A DNA stretch of 64,000 nucleotides, from NCBI GenBank assembly GCA_963920665.1, contig OY987263.1:42257218-42321217 (forward strand). The letters are read 5' to 3'. The translations under genes and the position numbers were made by a program. The notes beneath the pieces are model-generated. The model made no database searches. It was not told where the DNA came from and saw nothing but the letters and a program-made list of their open reading frames with translations. Shown one piece after another: positions 25,912 through 38,700 of the stretch. The DNA is from Straminergon stramineum. Taxonomy: Eukaryota; Streptophyta; Bryopsida; Hypnales; Calliergonaceae. Each line of letters begins with the position of its first letter. The first letter of the stretch is position 1.

Positions 25912-27107
25912 AGCCGTGCAGGAGTTCAACGGCTTATCGCAAAAGTCTCGTTCATGAATCCCCTATGAGGATGGCCACTGCAATTGGAAAATCCAAGACA
26001 GTACACTATAAGTTTATCCCAATTCCATCGCTTATTTGGAACACAGCGCTCGCCCGCCTTCGAAATTCGCAGAATCCAAACCCTAAATGAGCTACCAATC
26101 CCTCCCCTTAAACCCCTGGTTCCTCAGGCACACACACTGAAGCTGCTTTCTCAACCACCACAAAGTTCTCGACCATAGCACCAATTCCGACGACGTGAGA
26201 TTCGTCGCATCGTCTTACAGCAATTGCGTCACGGAAGGGAATTGTAATCTCCAAATTTCAAGGGTGAATCGTACCTGAATGGGATAAAATGAAAGAATTG
26301 GAGGTGCAGAGTTTCCAAAGCGCCACAGAGGAGCGTGCCCGGAAGGCTTGGCTTGCAGATTATGCGTCAATCTCCGAGGGAGAGACCGTGCGGAGAACCA
26401 CGCGTCCACCCGGGGTGCAGCGAGGTTGGAGGCTCCAAAAGCGTACTGATTAGCTTTGGGGAGGCCTTTACCCTTTTGCGAAGGTTAACCCTTAACCCCT
26501 AAATGCAATGCCCAAGGCACCAGATTCTGGTGTTTCGAAAACTTTGAAGTTACGTAAAACCCAACCAAATTGCTATTATTAGTAGTTTATATTTTGGGAG
26601 AACTCTTTTTGAAGTCTAGTTTCAGGATCAAAAGGCCAATCTTAAAAATGAAGGATTATGATTTTTCTATTCAAGATTTTGTGCAAGTATGCCCATTGCT
26701 ATCTTGACTTCTTGTAGTATTGAGGGCTCTTGGAAATGAACCTCAAATACACTAGATCTTGGAGGAAAAATCACATTAAAAATTCATTTAAAAAAATCAT
26801 AGAATAGATTTTGAAAAAACGTAAATTGATTGGGGTTGTGCATGCTACGCCCTATAACCTCATATTTTTTTAGTGACCAACTTTTTAGAGTTGACAAGAA
26901 AAAAGAGGATTGAAAAATTTTCCTACTTCTAACACCTTCATGATTAAACATTATAATCCTTCAATCCATAAGTGATATTATTATGTTTTCTTTTCCTATG
27001 TGATCTTTAGTATGTCTAGTTTGAATTTGTGTAGTTATAATTCAAAAGAAATTGGTATAACTTGTGAAAATGTTGATTTTTTGTTCAATTTAGAACAAAT
27101 TTCAAGA

Positions 27108-27587
27108 AGCTCCAAGAGGCCTTGGGCATTTAGGGGTTAAACATCGAAGCAGACATTTTGTGTCCGATGGATGACAAATAATCTCTCCATATAGGACAAA
27201 ACTATGATTATTCATCCTTGGAATTTTGTGAAAAAAGGGTAGGTCTTCTACAATAGTATGACTTCCAATGAATATTTCTGATTTTTTTAAAGTAGATGAT
27301 GTCACACGGTTCCTAAAGGAAGGATTTCCACAATCACCAATCCATCCTTTAAGGGTTAACCTTTGAACGTCAGGTTGGTGACCATGGAAATCAGACATTT
27401 TGGAACCATGTGACATCATGCACTTTAAAGAAATAAAAAATACTCATTGGAGGTCAATCTATTGTGCAAGATCTCCCTTTTCCACCTCTAATTCCAAGGA
27501 TGAATAGTTACAATTTTGCCCTACATAGGAGAATTTCTTGTCATTCATTGGACAAAAAACATTTGTTATGTCATTTAAGGGTTAATG
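27108..27587. repeat. Head-to-head pair of the TTAACCC-bounded repeat
   Basis: 27352-27587 is a plus-strand copy of the unit at 19962-20197. 27108-27358 is the same unit on the minus strand, running from a TTAGGGGTTAA-type end back to GGGTTAACC. The two copies abut at TTAAGGGTTAACCTTTGAA, forming an inverted pair of about 480 bp with diverged arms. Confidence 0.65.
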
Positions 27588-29999
27588 AAAACCACTCCCA
27601 ACCCACTGTTATTTTATTTGGGGGATCTTTGTAGAATTAGTTATGAAGTGAATGAATTCCAATCCTTTTGTTGGATTGGCATAAATTTATAGTGTTCATA
27701 TATTGGGTCATATATGTAGCTACAAATAAGTAAGTAAATGATACTAATACTACACACTTCTATTAGAAAGGAGGCTCTATGATAATTAGTTATGAGTTTT
27801 GAAGTAGAAATCACATAAGGCTCAAAAAAAGCTCACATCCTTATATTTATGATTAGTACATTGAAGAATGCAATTGGTACATTAAAAAATACAATATGTA
27901 TCTTTGTATTAGCAAATGCTTTAAATCTTGTATCGCTTTAAGACCTCCTACCTAATATTCATATCTCTTTAATCCCTAAGTGCTCAAACTATACTAAGAT
28001 TACTTTTGAAAATTTCTACAAATAATTGAATTTCCTTTAATATATCTACATTGTTGATTCATGTAGAGCATTCTTTATTTTTTTTATTAATATATTATAT
28101 GGTTTTTCTTGAAGCTTTTTCAATGGATATTCATTGGATGAAGTGTGTTTTTCAAGGCATTCATCATCTATCGAACAAATGGTAGATGAGGCAATGTAAG
28201 ATGTGATCCAATAATTACATAGGGATAGAACATGTTGTTGAGGTAGTCACTCAAAAATTGTTTAATTTTTGGATGAATAGGTTCATTATTTGTTTCAACA
28301 ATTCCTCAAATACTTCTTATCTTCAATATCACTTTTGGATTAATCCCTTAAAGACCAAACATTCAAATTTTGAACAACATATTGATGAATACAAAGACAT
28401 CTTAAATATACAAAAATACATTTTTTCATTCCTTGATTTTTTTAAATTCTTGTATTAGTTCTTTAACATTTATATGGTAGAGATTTTGAAGACTTTGGTT
28501 GGCAAATATTCTATAATTCAAATGGTAATAGTAGGCCTAGCCTCAAAAAGTTATCTTTCATAGTTCAAAAAATGCCCCTTTGAAAATGTCTTGAATAAAA
28601 AAGAAATTTCAAATCTTGAAAAATCACTCTAATTATAATTTAACATTTGAATTTAAAAGAAAAATTTTCTTGTAGAAATCATTAATATCCAACCAATGAT
28701 TGATTTTTGATAGAATTTCCAATTTTTGGCTTGAAACTTGTTGAAAAATATTGGTTGGTGTACTTGTTGATCTAATCATATAGATGTGATCTATTAATCA
28801 TATTTTGCAAATTTTATTTGAGAGTCATCATTATATTCTTCTTAATTTTTATAAATCATTTTTATAATTTTAAGAGATTTGGCCTTCTTGTGGTTCTTAA
28901 GGGGTTAATGTCACTTTTAGAGGTAATATTTTTGATTCTCACAATATTATAGAACTCTATGCAATGACAAACAAACTTTTAGGGTGGCATTGAAAGGTTT
29001 TGGTGACTTTTCTACCTCATTAAGTATTCTCAAGCCAAAGTAGTTTGAGTTTTTTGATAGAAAAATATAGTTGTATAAGATTTGAAAGAAATAGGCTTAA
29101 TGCATTTCAAAAGTCTTCGTTTATGTCTATTAAATGCTTAAAGACAAGATGTTCAAATTTCAAATAAAGGAGAATACAAACAAATGAATGTAATATAATT
29201 GATTTTGCAATGTTGATCCAATACTATTGATCCAATGCACTTCTCAAACTACTTGATCCTAGAACAATCCTACATGCTAAAAGTGGATACTTCTCAATCA
29301 ACCTTGATTGCATCTTTCAAATTATGCACTTTTGATTGTGATTTCAATTTAGAAAATGGAGCCCAATAGGTAATCTTTCACCTTTTTTTTCAAAAATTTG
29401 AAAAAATCCAAAAGTTAAATGAGATATTATGATTAGACACTCTATATGTTAGAATCCAAATATCACAATAGGATAGGTCTTCATTAGGATTTTCTTCCTT
29501 AAAAATGATTTTTCAATTTAAATTAAAAAATATTTTTTTCATTGTAACTTTCACAAAAAATTCTTAAGAAATCAACTTCTATAGCAAAAGTGTTTATTCA
29601 TACATGAAAATTATCAAAATTTTATCAATCAATTATATGAAGATTAAATTTAGCTTCATAGTAGTAAATTACTTTGAAGATCATTGCTAGAAGGCAATGA
29701 TTTTATGTAGAAAAGAAAAAAATCACTTGAAAAGTTTTCACAATATTTTTCATATCTAATTTTACCTCTTCAAAAATTTTCAATTGGAATTGGAATTATT
29801 ATTTTTATTTTTTCCAATTTATTTTTATTTATTAGGATAAATATGATTAAAAGTAAAATTCATTTTGTCACTTATAGAGATTTTCACATTGATAATAAAC
29901 ATATGTAGATAACCGAATAGGGTAAACACTGTTGTAATTTTTGAAATATTTTGAGTGAAATGTGAAGGTTTTTGGTGTTATTTGGTGTTTTGTGTTGTC

Positions 30000-31300
30000 C
30001 AAATAGGGGTTTAGTCACTGGTTTTATTCCAAATGGGGTTGTTTGGTTGTCTAAGTGGAGGGTTGTATGTTTAAAGTCCTAGTCAGAATTCCAATTAGGT
30101 GGTTGGTGACTGAGTGTCAGGCATGTCAGCCGAATTGGATGATGGCAATCTGATGAATGTGGGCCGAATGGGATTCAAATGGGTGGTTGTTGTCAGTTGG
30201 CTGACTCTGCCGAGTTGGTAATTGTTTTGGAGTTGTCTCTTAAGTCCAAGTTGGTTTTCTTTTCCTTTCACCCACTGTTGAGCGAAAATCTAGTGCGAGT
30301 CCCAGTCGGTCAAGGCTGTGTATGTTTTGTTTTCTTTATGTGTGTGTATGAGTGCCCAATTGGGTGTTATGTTTGTGTTGATTCAAGTTTGGATCAGTGT
30401 GTGTCTGTGTCCTAGTCGGGATGTGTGTGTGCCAGTGTATGGCGGTGGTGTGTTATGTGCAGAATTATGCAAAGTTTAATGGAGAAAGTATTCTAGTTAG
30501 GAGTTGATGTGTGTTAAGTGTTGAAGTTACATAAGTAGGTGGAAGTTGAATAGTTCGTAGTGTGAGAAGTGAAGTGGGAATGAAGCTTAGTGGAAGCGGA
30601 GAAGATTGACAATCCTAATAGGAAATTGTTGAATGATGACAATGAGATATCCTAGTTGGGTTGGATCAAAGTTAATAGATAAATCAAAAATAGAAATGAA
30701 CCAAATTGTTAAATTTAAACAGTGATTTTATTCACCAACTTGGTTAATCAAAGTAAAATTGTATACCAAATTGGTTGCTTGTTGTGCATAAAATGAATGG
30801 TGTATGTGTGTTTAATGGCTGATGTTGAAATTGTTGACGAGAAATTGTTATATGAGTTGTAAAAGCCAAATTGGAATGTTGATAGAATAGGTGAGTACAA
30901 TCTTTGGAGCAGTGAATGCTTTTATCTTTGATAGAAATGGATTGCTACCGAATTGGAGAAATTCAGTGAATGAATTGCACGAATTATAAGTTGAAATTAT
31001 AAAATGAATAGTGTGAAGAATGGAAAGCAGAATACCAAATTGGTAAAGACTGAGTGTAATTTTGGGAAGAATAAAACAAATTTAAAACCAAATTGTGTGA
31101 GTGAGATTAAGGAGCGAATTGGAGAAGAAAATTAAACTGGTATCTTTGAGAGGAAGTGAAGACCAAGTTGGTGGTACCCGGACTGAGTAGCCGAATCAAG
31201 CTGGTCCAGGCCAATAAGTTGAAGGCCGAGTTGGAATATCAAGAGCCAAGGAGGCTGTTAAGTAAACATCCGATTTGGAAAAAGATTAAAGGAAAGCTAT
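30000..31300. repeat. Region dense in CCRARTTGG-type words
   Basis: Some two dozen variants of a near-palindromic word (CCGAATTGG, CCAAATTGG, CCAAGTTGG, CCGAGTTGG, CCCAATTGGG, CCTAGTTGGG) occur at irregular spacings of roughly 30-80 bp. The DNA is also G/T-richer than its surroundings. There is no long open frame; one 78-codon frame at 30179 is low-complexity. It may be a degenerate minisatellite or the leader of a decayed retroelement. Confidence 0.45.
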
Positions 31301-33089
31301 AAAGAATATAAAAGAAAGATAAAGAATTTATAAATTGGGAGCTTCACTTAACCTTTGTGGCCTTTAAGAGTGGAGTGGCAAATCTAGTAATTAGTTGTAT
31401 CGCGTGAGGAAAAACATTTGCTTATGTGGTTAAAGAACAAATTTCCTATAATATTCTACAATTGCAATGACCTAATAAGAGTCATTTAGAAGTAATCCTA
31501 TTTAACTAGCCTCCCTAGGAACGAACTATACTATTAGCCTTGGGTTTTGTCTAATTTAAAAATTAGTACCAAAGCTTATCTACAACATATAATTTCATCT
31601 ACCAAAAACATTTATATTTAATTTTGAATATAATTAAATTGTCTAAATTGGATACAAATCGAATTTTGATTGTATGCCAATCTAATCAATTCTTTTATAG
31701 GTTAAATTAAATTTTGGTTGTAGATTATTAAAGTGGATTGGCTCTAAAAAGATATGGAATAATGAGCTATTTATTCTTGAATTTTTACTATAATCTTACT
31801 TGATTTCATTACTAGATACTTTTACACAATTAGAAAAAAAGAAGGAAAAAATGAGTAAATTGTAAAAATATACAGAAAAATCTTTTGACAAATATAAAGT
31901 TGGAAAAATTCTATAAGAAGTTTATTCATTTAAAATAAAATTATGAATTAAGTAATATAAATGATGAATGAATAAACAAAATTGGATATTTTTTAATGTA
32001 GTTGCATTCTAGGGGGAGTGTCATGCTATGTCTAAGAAAACAAAGCAAACATTTCTTGAAAACGAAGAATTAGTAAATGCAAAAATTAACAATAATTACA
32101 TTCATTTGTCTTATTAATATGTGTTAGAAAATAAATTTAAATGATGTTTTAATTTTTTACAAAGAATGAATATTTTTACCCATTGTATGTAGACTAGTGC
32201 CTTTCATATTGGATCTAATCTTTACAAATATCATTGGTAAAAATGTTCTACACCCAATATATTTTCAATAGATGAATTTCACTTTAATTTGTAATGTGTA
32301 CTAATAGATTGAATCAAAGTAGTGTAAAGTGAGCCAATTCATACTCTAAAATTGCAAATTCAAAATCAAGATTCAAGACAATAGAATATCTATATTGATG
32401 GAAATTTTTATTTAAAAAAATAAAAAATGAGCCCCAAAATATATCAATTATCAGTTACCATGCCAATTTTCATAGATATGCCAATTACTACACATATTTT
32501 ACAATTGACACATATTATAATTTTGAATGGCAATGTTTTCGTAATATTTTTTTAATCATGATAAATCTTTCAAATGAATAAAAATAAATTTGGAATTTTG
32601 ACCTTAAAAATTTTGACCTTCTCATTTAAGCATCACCAGTTTGAACTATTCTAAAATTCATGCCATTCTTTCATACTTATTGATTGATACCCTTGTTTAG
32701 TTATGGATTCATACTCTTCTTCATCAAATAAGACTTGCAAAAATACTTTTTATTACTAAAAAGACCATCATCAAACTGTTTAGTTGTCCCATAAATTATA
32801 ACATTGCATGTTAGTTGGCTTACCTACAAATTATAGATATAACAATTATAATGTGTATTTTACATTGAGGCATTTCTACAATTATGAATTGCAACTCTAC
32901 AACAATAGTTTTCTATAATATGAAAGCTATTTGATATGAGTTTTGAATTAAAAAAAGTAATTTGGAAATTGAATCATTGAAAGTTTTGACCTCTCTTTTA
33001 TTCATGCAAATTTGAAACAATTCTAAATTTTTGGTCATCCCAACATACTCTTGCTAGGCACTATTGATGAGCCTACTAGTGTTTTGTCC

Positions 33090-34225
33090 GATGTTTGACA
33101 ATGCAGTGGGTTCAACTTAGCTACTCAATGTTGTGAATGAGTACACTATAGATTGATTCAACTAGTCTCTTTATATTGAAGTTGGTTGTAATTCCTCGAA
33201 GGCGCAAAACTTTTGTATAAAAATGACAAAAATCCAAAGGTTTCACTATGTGGATTCAAAATGGTGTTAGCTTTTTTTTCTTCATCTTGAGAAAAAGACC
33301 TTTGTCTAATGATTCACACTTCAATGGATTCAACTTAGGGCCGCTTCACATAAGTGGTAGGAAGATGGGCAACAAGAACACTTTTTTATTGTAATTGGTT
33401 GCATATGATAGTAGGATTTTACAATAGGTAGGTAGGAAGGAAGCACATGGATAGTAAAGGAGTTGATGTATCCAACCTGTGGCAAAAAAGTCTTCTAAAG
33501 GTTTTTGGCTAGATAGTGCTTGCACCACAACACTTCTCATAGAAACCATGCTTCTAATCAGAATGACTTAAATTAATTTATTGTACCTCCTTGTAGGCTT
33601 GTAAATCGGGACTTTCTTTTTGGATTTATGTACTTGTGCAGATGACCACCAATATGTCTAACTTCTTGTCGCTTCAGATTTTCGTTAAATGTAGATAAGG
33701 CCTATTTTTTCAATCTCGAGAAGTTGGAAGAGTAGTTGCCTCTCCAACTTCCTATCGATCTATAATATAAAGCAGCTCTTAGCTATCCAACGCTTATCAA
33801 CCAATACATCTTAGGTTGGCTCAACTAGTCTCCTTGTACTATAGTTGACTAGAACTCAAGGAAGGTACACAGATTTCTCGTAAAAATGACAAAAAATCCA
33901 AAGGTTTCACTATGTCAATTCAAAACAGAGTTAGCCTTTTTTCTCTTTGGCTCGAGAAAAAGAGTTTCATCCATTAATTGACACTTAATAGGTTCAGCTC
34001 ATCTACTTGACGATGCCAATGAGTACACTATAGGTTGACCCAACTTGTCTCCTCGTACTAAAGTTGGTCGTAACTCCTAGAAGGTGCAAAGCTTCTGCAT
34101 AACAAATGACAAAAAAATCCAAAGATTTCATTTTCCAGATTCAAAATGGTATTAGCTTTTCTTTTTTTGGCTTGAGAAAAAGAGCTTCGTCTAATGATAG
34201 ACGCTTTGATGGATTATTCGATGAT
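33090..34225. repeat. Interrupted tandem repeat, unit about 220 bp
   Basis: Three copies share ordered landmarks: GAGTACACTATAG.TTGA, CAACTAGTCTC or its variant, AAATGACAAAAA.TCCAAAG, TTAGC.TTTTT, and CT.GAGAAAAAGA. The AAATGAC anchors lie near 33221, 33884 and 34104, so copies 2 and 3 are about 220 bp apart, and copies 1 and 2 are separated by about three unit lengths. The intervening 33340-33800 is mostly unrelated or too diverged to align. Confidence 0.6.
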
Positions 34226-34389
34226 TGACACTATAAGTCCAGTCACCAACATAGCCACCAATTATGAAAGTCGATTCATAGTTGGAAAACCATGAACACA
34301 TGCCATTTCGGCTCAAATTTTTCCCCGGACAACACCAAGAATCACTAATTTAGCGACTATTGCCTGCCCAAGGAAAAATCAAAACTTGC

Positions 34390-35754
34390 CCTTCACTACT
34401 CGATTGAGCGGATGAGTTATCCGCGCCTGCTCCGTCGCGCTGTCCGTCCTTCTGCTTTCCAGTTGGACAGCCGGCTTGTCCCCCGACGTTTTTCCCAGTT
34501 CCCACCGTCACTCCTTCGCCTATTGCGCCGTCCACCCTCCCATTCCATGACCATTTTTTTGGCCTCTGCACTCACTCCTCTCTCCGGTAACTTCGATTCC
34601 CTCGTCGTGTTTTCCCCATTCGCAATTTGCAATTCATCGTTCGTTGATGTGTTCGTTGTTTGATGTTGTGTTTGATCATTCGTTTGATCGTGGCGACTAC
34701 AATTGCAAGGGAATGAGTAGGCTCTGTGTGATGATCTCGTCGTGCGTTGATGTGTTTGTCGTGGCCTTCCTTCGATCGTGCTCACCGAGTATCACGAACG
34801 ATGCTGCATGTGCGTCTGTCTGCAATTAGGTCTTGTCTTAAGAACAGTTTCGTCGTCTAGGAATTCATGAATCAATCATTGACCACTCTTCTAGGGTTTG
34901 GAGTTTGTTGTTTGCTGGTGTGTCCACGGTCGCCTTCGATCGCGGCGACTTCAGTTGCAGGGGAATCTTTGGGCTGTGCGTGATGAACTATCCGGAGGTG
35001 ATATACAGTCCGAAGGTGATAAACTCGTCGTCCGTTGATGTGTTCGTCGTGGCCTTCCTTCGATCGTGTTCACGGAGGAACACTAACGATGCTGCATGTG
35101 TGTCTGTCTGCTATTATGAGGTCTTGTCGTATGAGCAGTCTCATCGACTAGGAATTCATCAATCAACCAAACACCTCTCTTCTAGGGTTTGAAGTTTATT
35201 GTTCGTTGGTGTGTCTGTGCTGCCATTCGATCGTGGCGATTATAATTGCAAGGGAATTGTTAGGCTCAGCGTAATGAGGATTTCGACCGTTTTGTAAAGT
35301 TTCGATCAATCGACCCCTTTTCTAGGGGTTTTGCTGAAAGTTGGTGCGGGTTTGTAATTCATGTTAATATTCTTCCTTCTAATTGTGATACACCGGATTG
35401 ATCCTTCGATCAGGGTGTTTCGTCGCGCTGGTCGTGAATTTCGTGACTATGGGCAGGATTTGAAGTTAAGGATTCGTGGTCTAGAGGGGATGATGGTAGA
35501 CCGAATTAAGGTGGAAGCTGACATTCATGCACTGTGAAGTCGTGTTCTTATTGTGGATGGAATCTGATGGAGGAAGTGGTCAAAGGCAGGGATGCGTAGT
35601 TTGGGGTAGCCCTGAATATGGTGGAGAGGGTGTGTTTTTATGTACTGCAAACTCGTCTTCGTATCGTGTTCTCTTGTGTATGAAATTTGACGGAAGAGGT
35701 GTTATTTCAGGGGTATTGTCAAGTTAAGTAGAGGTCTCTTCGCGTTTTTCCACC
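34390..35754 (+). promoter_or_regulatory. Promoter and long 5' leader of the PUX10-like gene
   Basis: Composition turns GC-richer at about 34390 and stays so to the ATG at 35755. A frame of 83 codons from the ATG at 34412 (beginning MSYPRLLRR) is basic but unlike any protein I know; it is probably leader sequence or an upstream ORF. The segment contains the duplicated block at 34640-35290. A 5' UTR intron is possible. Confidence 0.4.
34640..35290 (+). repeat. Tandem block of two and a half diverged units upstream of PUX10
   Basis: Landmarks repeat in order: GATCG(T/C)GGCGA near 34686, 34938 and 35229; TTGCA(A/G)GGGAAT; GTTGATGTGTT; GTCGTGGCCTTCCTTCGATC; GATGCTGCATGTG; GTCTGTCTGC; AGGAATTCAT; TCTTCTAGGGTTTG. 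Unit length is roughly 250-290 bp. The last unit is truncated. The repeats sit in the presumed promoter or leader. Confidence 0.7.
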
Positions 35755-38700
35755 ATGGCAGACAACGATCAGAAGTTAGCGTATTTTCAAGAAATTACCG
35801 GCATGACCGATCCAGTTGTCTCGCACCAAATTTTGGAGGCTCATGGCTGGGACCTGGACTCCGCGGTACAAGGTTTGGTGGACAAGAGTCCGAACGCGAG
35901 TCCTGAGTACGAAGATAGTATGCGTGTGGGCAGTGCAGATGTGCAAGCTGGGTACCCTGTCGACACAGGTCCTGGAATGTTGGCCAGCACATCATCAACT
36001 CCGGCGAGTAATCCCCTGGATTTGTGGACGCCGAGCATCCCTATCAATGAGCAGGGCTTTCTGGACGAGAGATCTTTGTTTGAGCGCATTGGGGATGGGG
36101 AGCTTCGTGACGGAGGAGTGCAGGCGCCTGATGGTACGACGTCTGTTTGGAGAGTCGTGACACTGCCTTTTGTTATGTTACTTGGAAGCTATAATCTCAT
36201 GTATGGGGTCGTTGGCTTAGGTCTTTTGCTGGCTGGGGGGCTTGTGAGCGCTGGTTTAGGTATGCATGCGTAACTCTTCTTGGTCCTGTTTTTGTCTTTT
36301 CTTGTCCTTCTTCTCTTTACCTCCCTTATCTTTCTTGACTTTGCCCTCCTGACCTTGTCCTTCCTCTCCTCCCCCTCCTGGTCTGTCTTCTTCTCCTCCT
36401 TTCCCCAACACTCCCTTTCTGTCTTATTCTTATTTCTTATTTCTTTTTAGAATAATCAGAATAACTGGAATCCAGATCTTCCAGTGTATCATTTTGAATG
36501 AATGAGTAGGGCTTCGAAAATTTCGCAGGCTGTAATGCTTCACGGAGCTGCTAAAACTACCCTATTGCGTACGCAATCAACCCTCTCTTATTGTACTGCT
36601 TCGGGGTACGCATGAGCTCTTGTCACATATGTTCACATGCTGAAGTTGTCCAATCAGATGAGTACACAATATGACAGATTCTCAGGGTGTCCTGGGATCG
36701 TGCAATTGCAGAGTGTGCAATTAGAGAGGGTTGAGTATAATAGTACTTATTCCTAATTTTAACAGGTTTATACTAACGTGCTTAATGGCTCGTTTCTTGA
36801 ATGCAACTTTTGTCTGCGGTACGTGGCTTTGTGTTAGTCTGAAGGTCTGCTCATGTTTGTAGTTTTGTCGCTGATGGTTATTCTCATGTTGTTCAGGTGC
36901 TTTGCGGTGGAACGGAGTTTCTAACCAAGGGCTGGCTGTTGAAGCTGGTGCTCTACCAATCGCCGGCCCTATAGTTCCAGAGGAATCAGGAGCATCTGAG
37001 GCATCAAACTTTTTGAGAGCCTTTGAGAGGCAGTATGGTGTCTATCATCCAGAGTTTCAATCTGTCAGCTTTATGGAAGCGTTACGGAGAGCTGGTCATG
37101 AGTTTAAGTTCGTATTTGTGTACCTACACGACGCACAGAATTTGAGCACCCCGCTCTTTTGTGAGACGACACTTCAGAATGAAGCTGTTGTGGATTTTAT
37201 CAATGAGAACTTCATTGCATGGGCTGCTGATGTTCACAAGACTGAGGGATTCCATATGAGTACTAGTCTGAACGCTTCCACGTATCCATTTTGTGCGATT
37301 ATTTTGGGTTCCTCCACCGAAAGCATCTCAGTTGTCAGACAGGTAATATAGCCACAGGTCTGGTTGAGGTCAATGCGCACCCTAGATTATGTTTTCCTCC
37401 TCTGATTTCTGTTTTTGACAATTATGCATCTTTTCTTTCGGTGTTCTTTTTGGTCACTTTTTTTTGGCCCGTTATGTCTAAAATTGTGGTTCCTTTCATG
37501 AGAGCCGACTAGCATTAATTAAGTAGTACTGCACCCAACATCTTTTGATTTTGTTCGACTGTTTTGCGCAATAGGTGGAAGGATACCGAACTGCAGGAGA
37601 GCTATTGACAGTTCTACAGAATGTGATAGAAGAGCAGAGTGCGTCTTTGATTGCTGGTCAACAGGAGCAAGAAGCTCGGAATTTGAATTCGCGTCTTCGT
37701 GAAGAACAAGATGAGGCCTACAGAATAGGACTTCAGGCTGACCAGGTTTTCGCCTTCTGTTGCCTCTCATCATCCTCAAAGAGGAGATTCTTGTCCTTAC
37801 TTTTAAAGTTCAATATTTAAGTGCCCCAGTTACGAGTAAAAATCCCACTTTCAATGCTAATAGGCAATTACAGTAACTTTCGATACCTATTTCTATCATT
37901 CAAAATGTAGGGCATGATTTCTTTTTTCTTTTGGGACATTCTGTTAGTGTTCTTGATGTTTTCTAAATGGGCTCATTTCAATTCCTATTGTACAGTTATG
38001 GAAGCAGACACGTTTGGCTATTGGGGCATTTAGGGTTTAATTGTCATAAATTATTGTTCACTTGTTTTTGAGAGATTTCATGAAAATCTTCCCTTGCTCA
38101 TAGATAGTTGACGTCAATTTCTTAGAAGTATGGACTTACCAAATTGTAGAATATCTACAGTGCATCCTGATGTGAACCAGGCATGCTTCTTTGGTAATTT
38201 TTCAAAGCGTTTCAGTGGCTATTGCTGCTGTCAATTTCTGACGTACCAAGTTTTTTCCCTTAGCAAGGGTGAGTTTATGAGGATGAATCTGTGACCTGCT
38301 TTTTCACTTGCGCTAATTGATACAGGAGAGGGAACGACGAGAGCGAGCTGAGGAAGACCAAGCTGCGAGAGAAAGGCTCGATGCAGATCAAAGGAAAGTT
38401 CAGGAGGAAAAAGAAGCTGCAGAAGCCGCTCAACTTGTAGCACAAAAAGAGGCCAACTTAGCCCAACTTCGACGTGACAAAGCTTTGAATCTTGGACCGG
38501 AGCCCGAGAGGGGAGCAGATGTCACTCATGTATGTGTCCACCTACTTTTTTCATGTCATATTTTCTATTTCTTGTGGTGCGGCCTCAACCCTTTTTCGAA
38601 CTGTACATCGTCTGCTGATGAGGCGCTTATCTCTTTGCCCTAGGTATAGGATACTATTTTGCGTCACTTTCAGCATCTTAGCATATGTAGGATTGTTATT

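Larger units (their letters stand above)
25912..34390. other. Gene-poor, repeat-rich intergenic region
   Basis: 25912-26450 is the leader/promoter side of the methyltransferase gene. Beyond it the DNA is AT-rich with no credible protein-coding frame. Recognisable structure is limited to the inverted repeat pair near 27108-27587, the stretch dense in CC(A/G)A(A/G)TTGG words at 30000-31300, and the 220-bp repeat units at 33090-34225. TTAACCCTTAACCCC followed by TAAATGC near 26484 is another end-like fragment of the dispersed repeat family. Confidence 0.5.

Noticed and set aside
26480..26510. TTAACCCTTAACCCC as possible interstitial telomere repeat
   Set aside because: Plant telomeres are TTTAGGG; this string is only two imperfect units and fits the end of the dispersed repeat family better.
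34412..34663. 83-codon ATG frame with basic, presequence-like start
   Set aside because: It lies in the presumed leader of the PUX10-like gene, has no recognisable body and overlaps the duplicated block; listed only as a possible upstream ORF.
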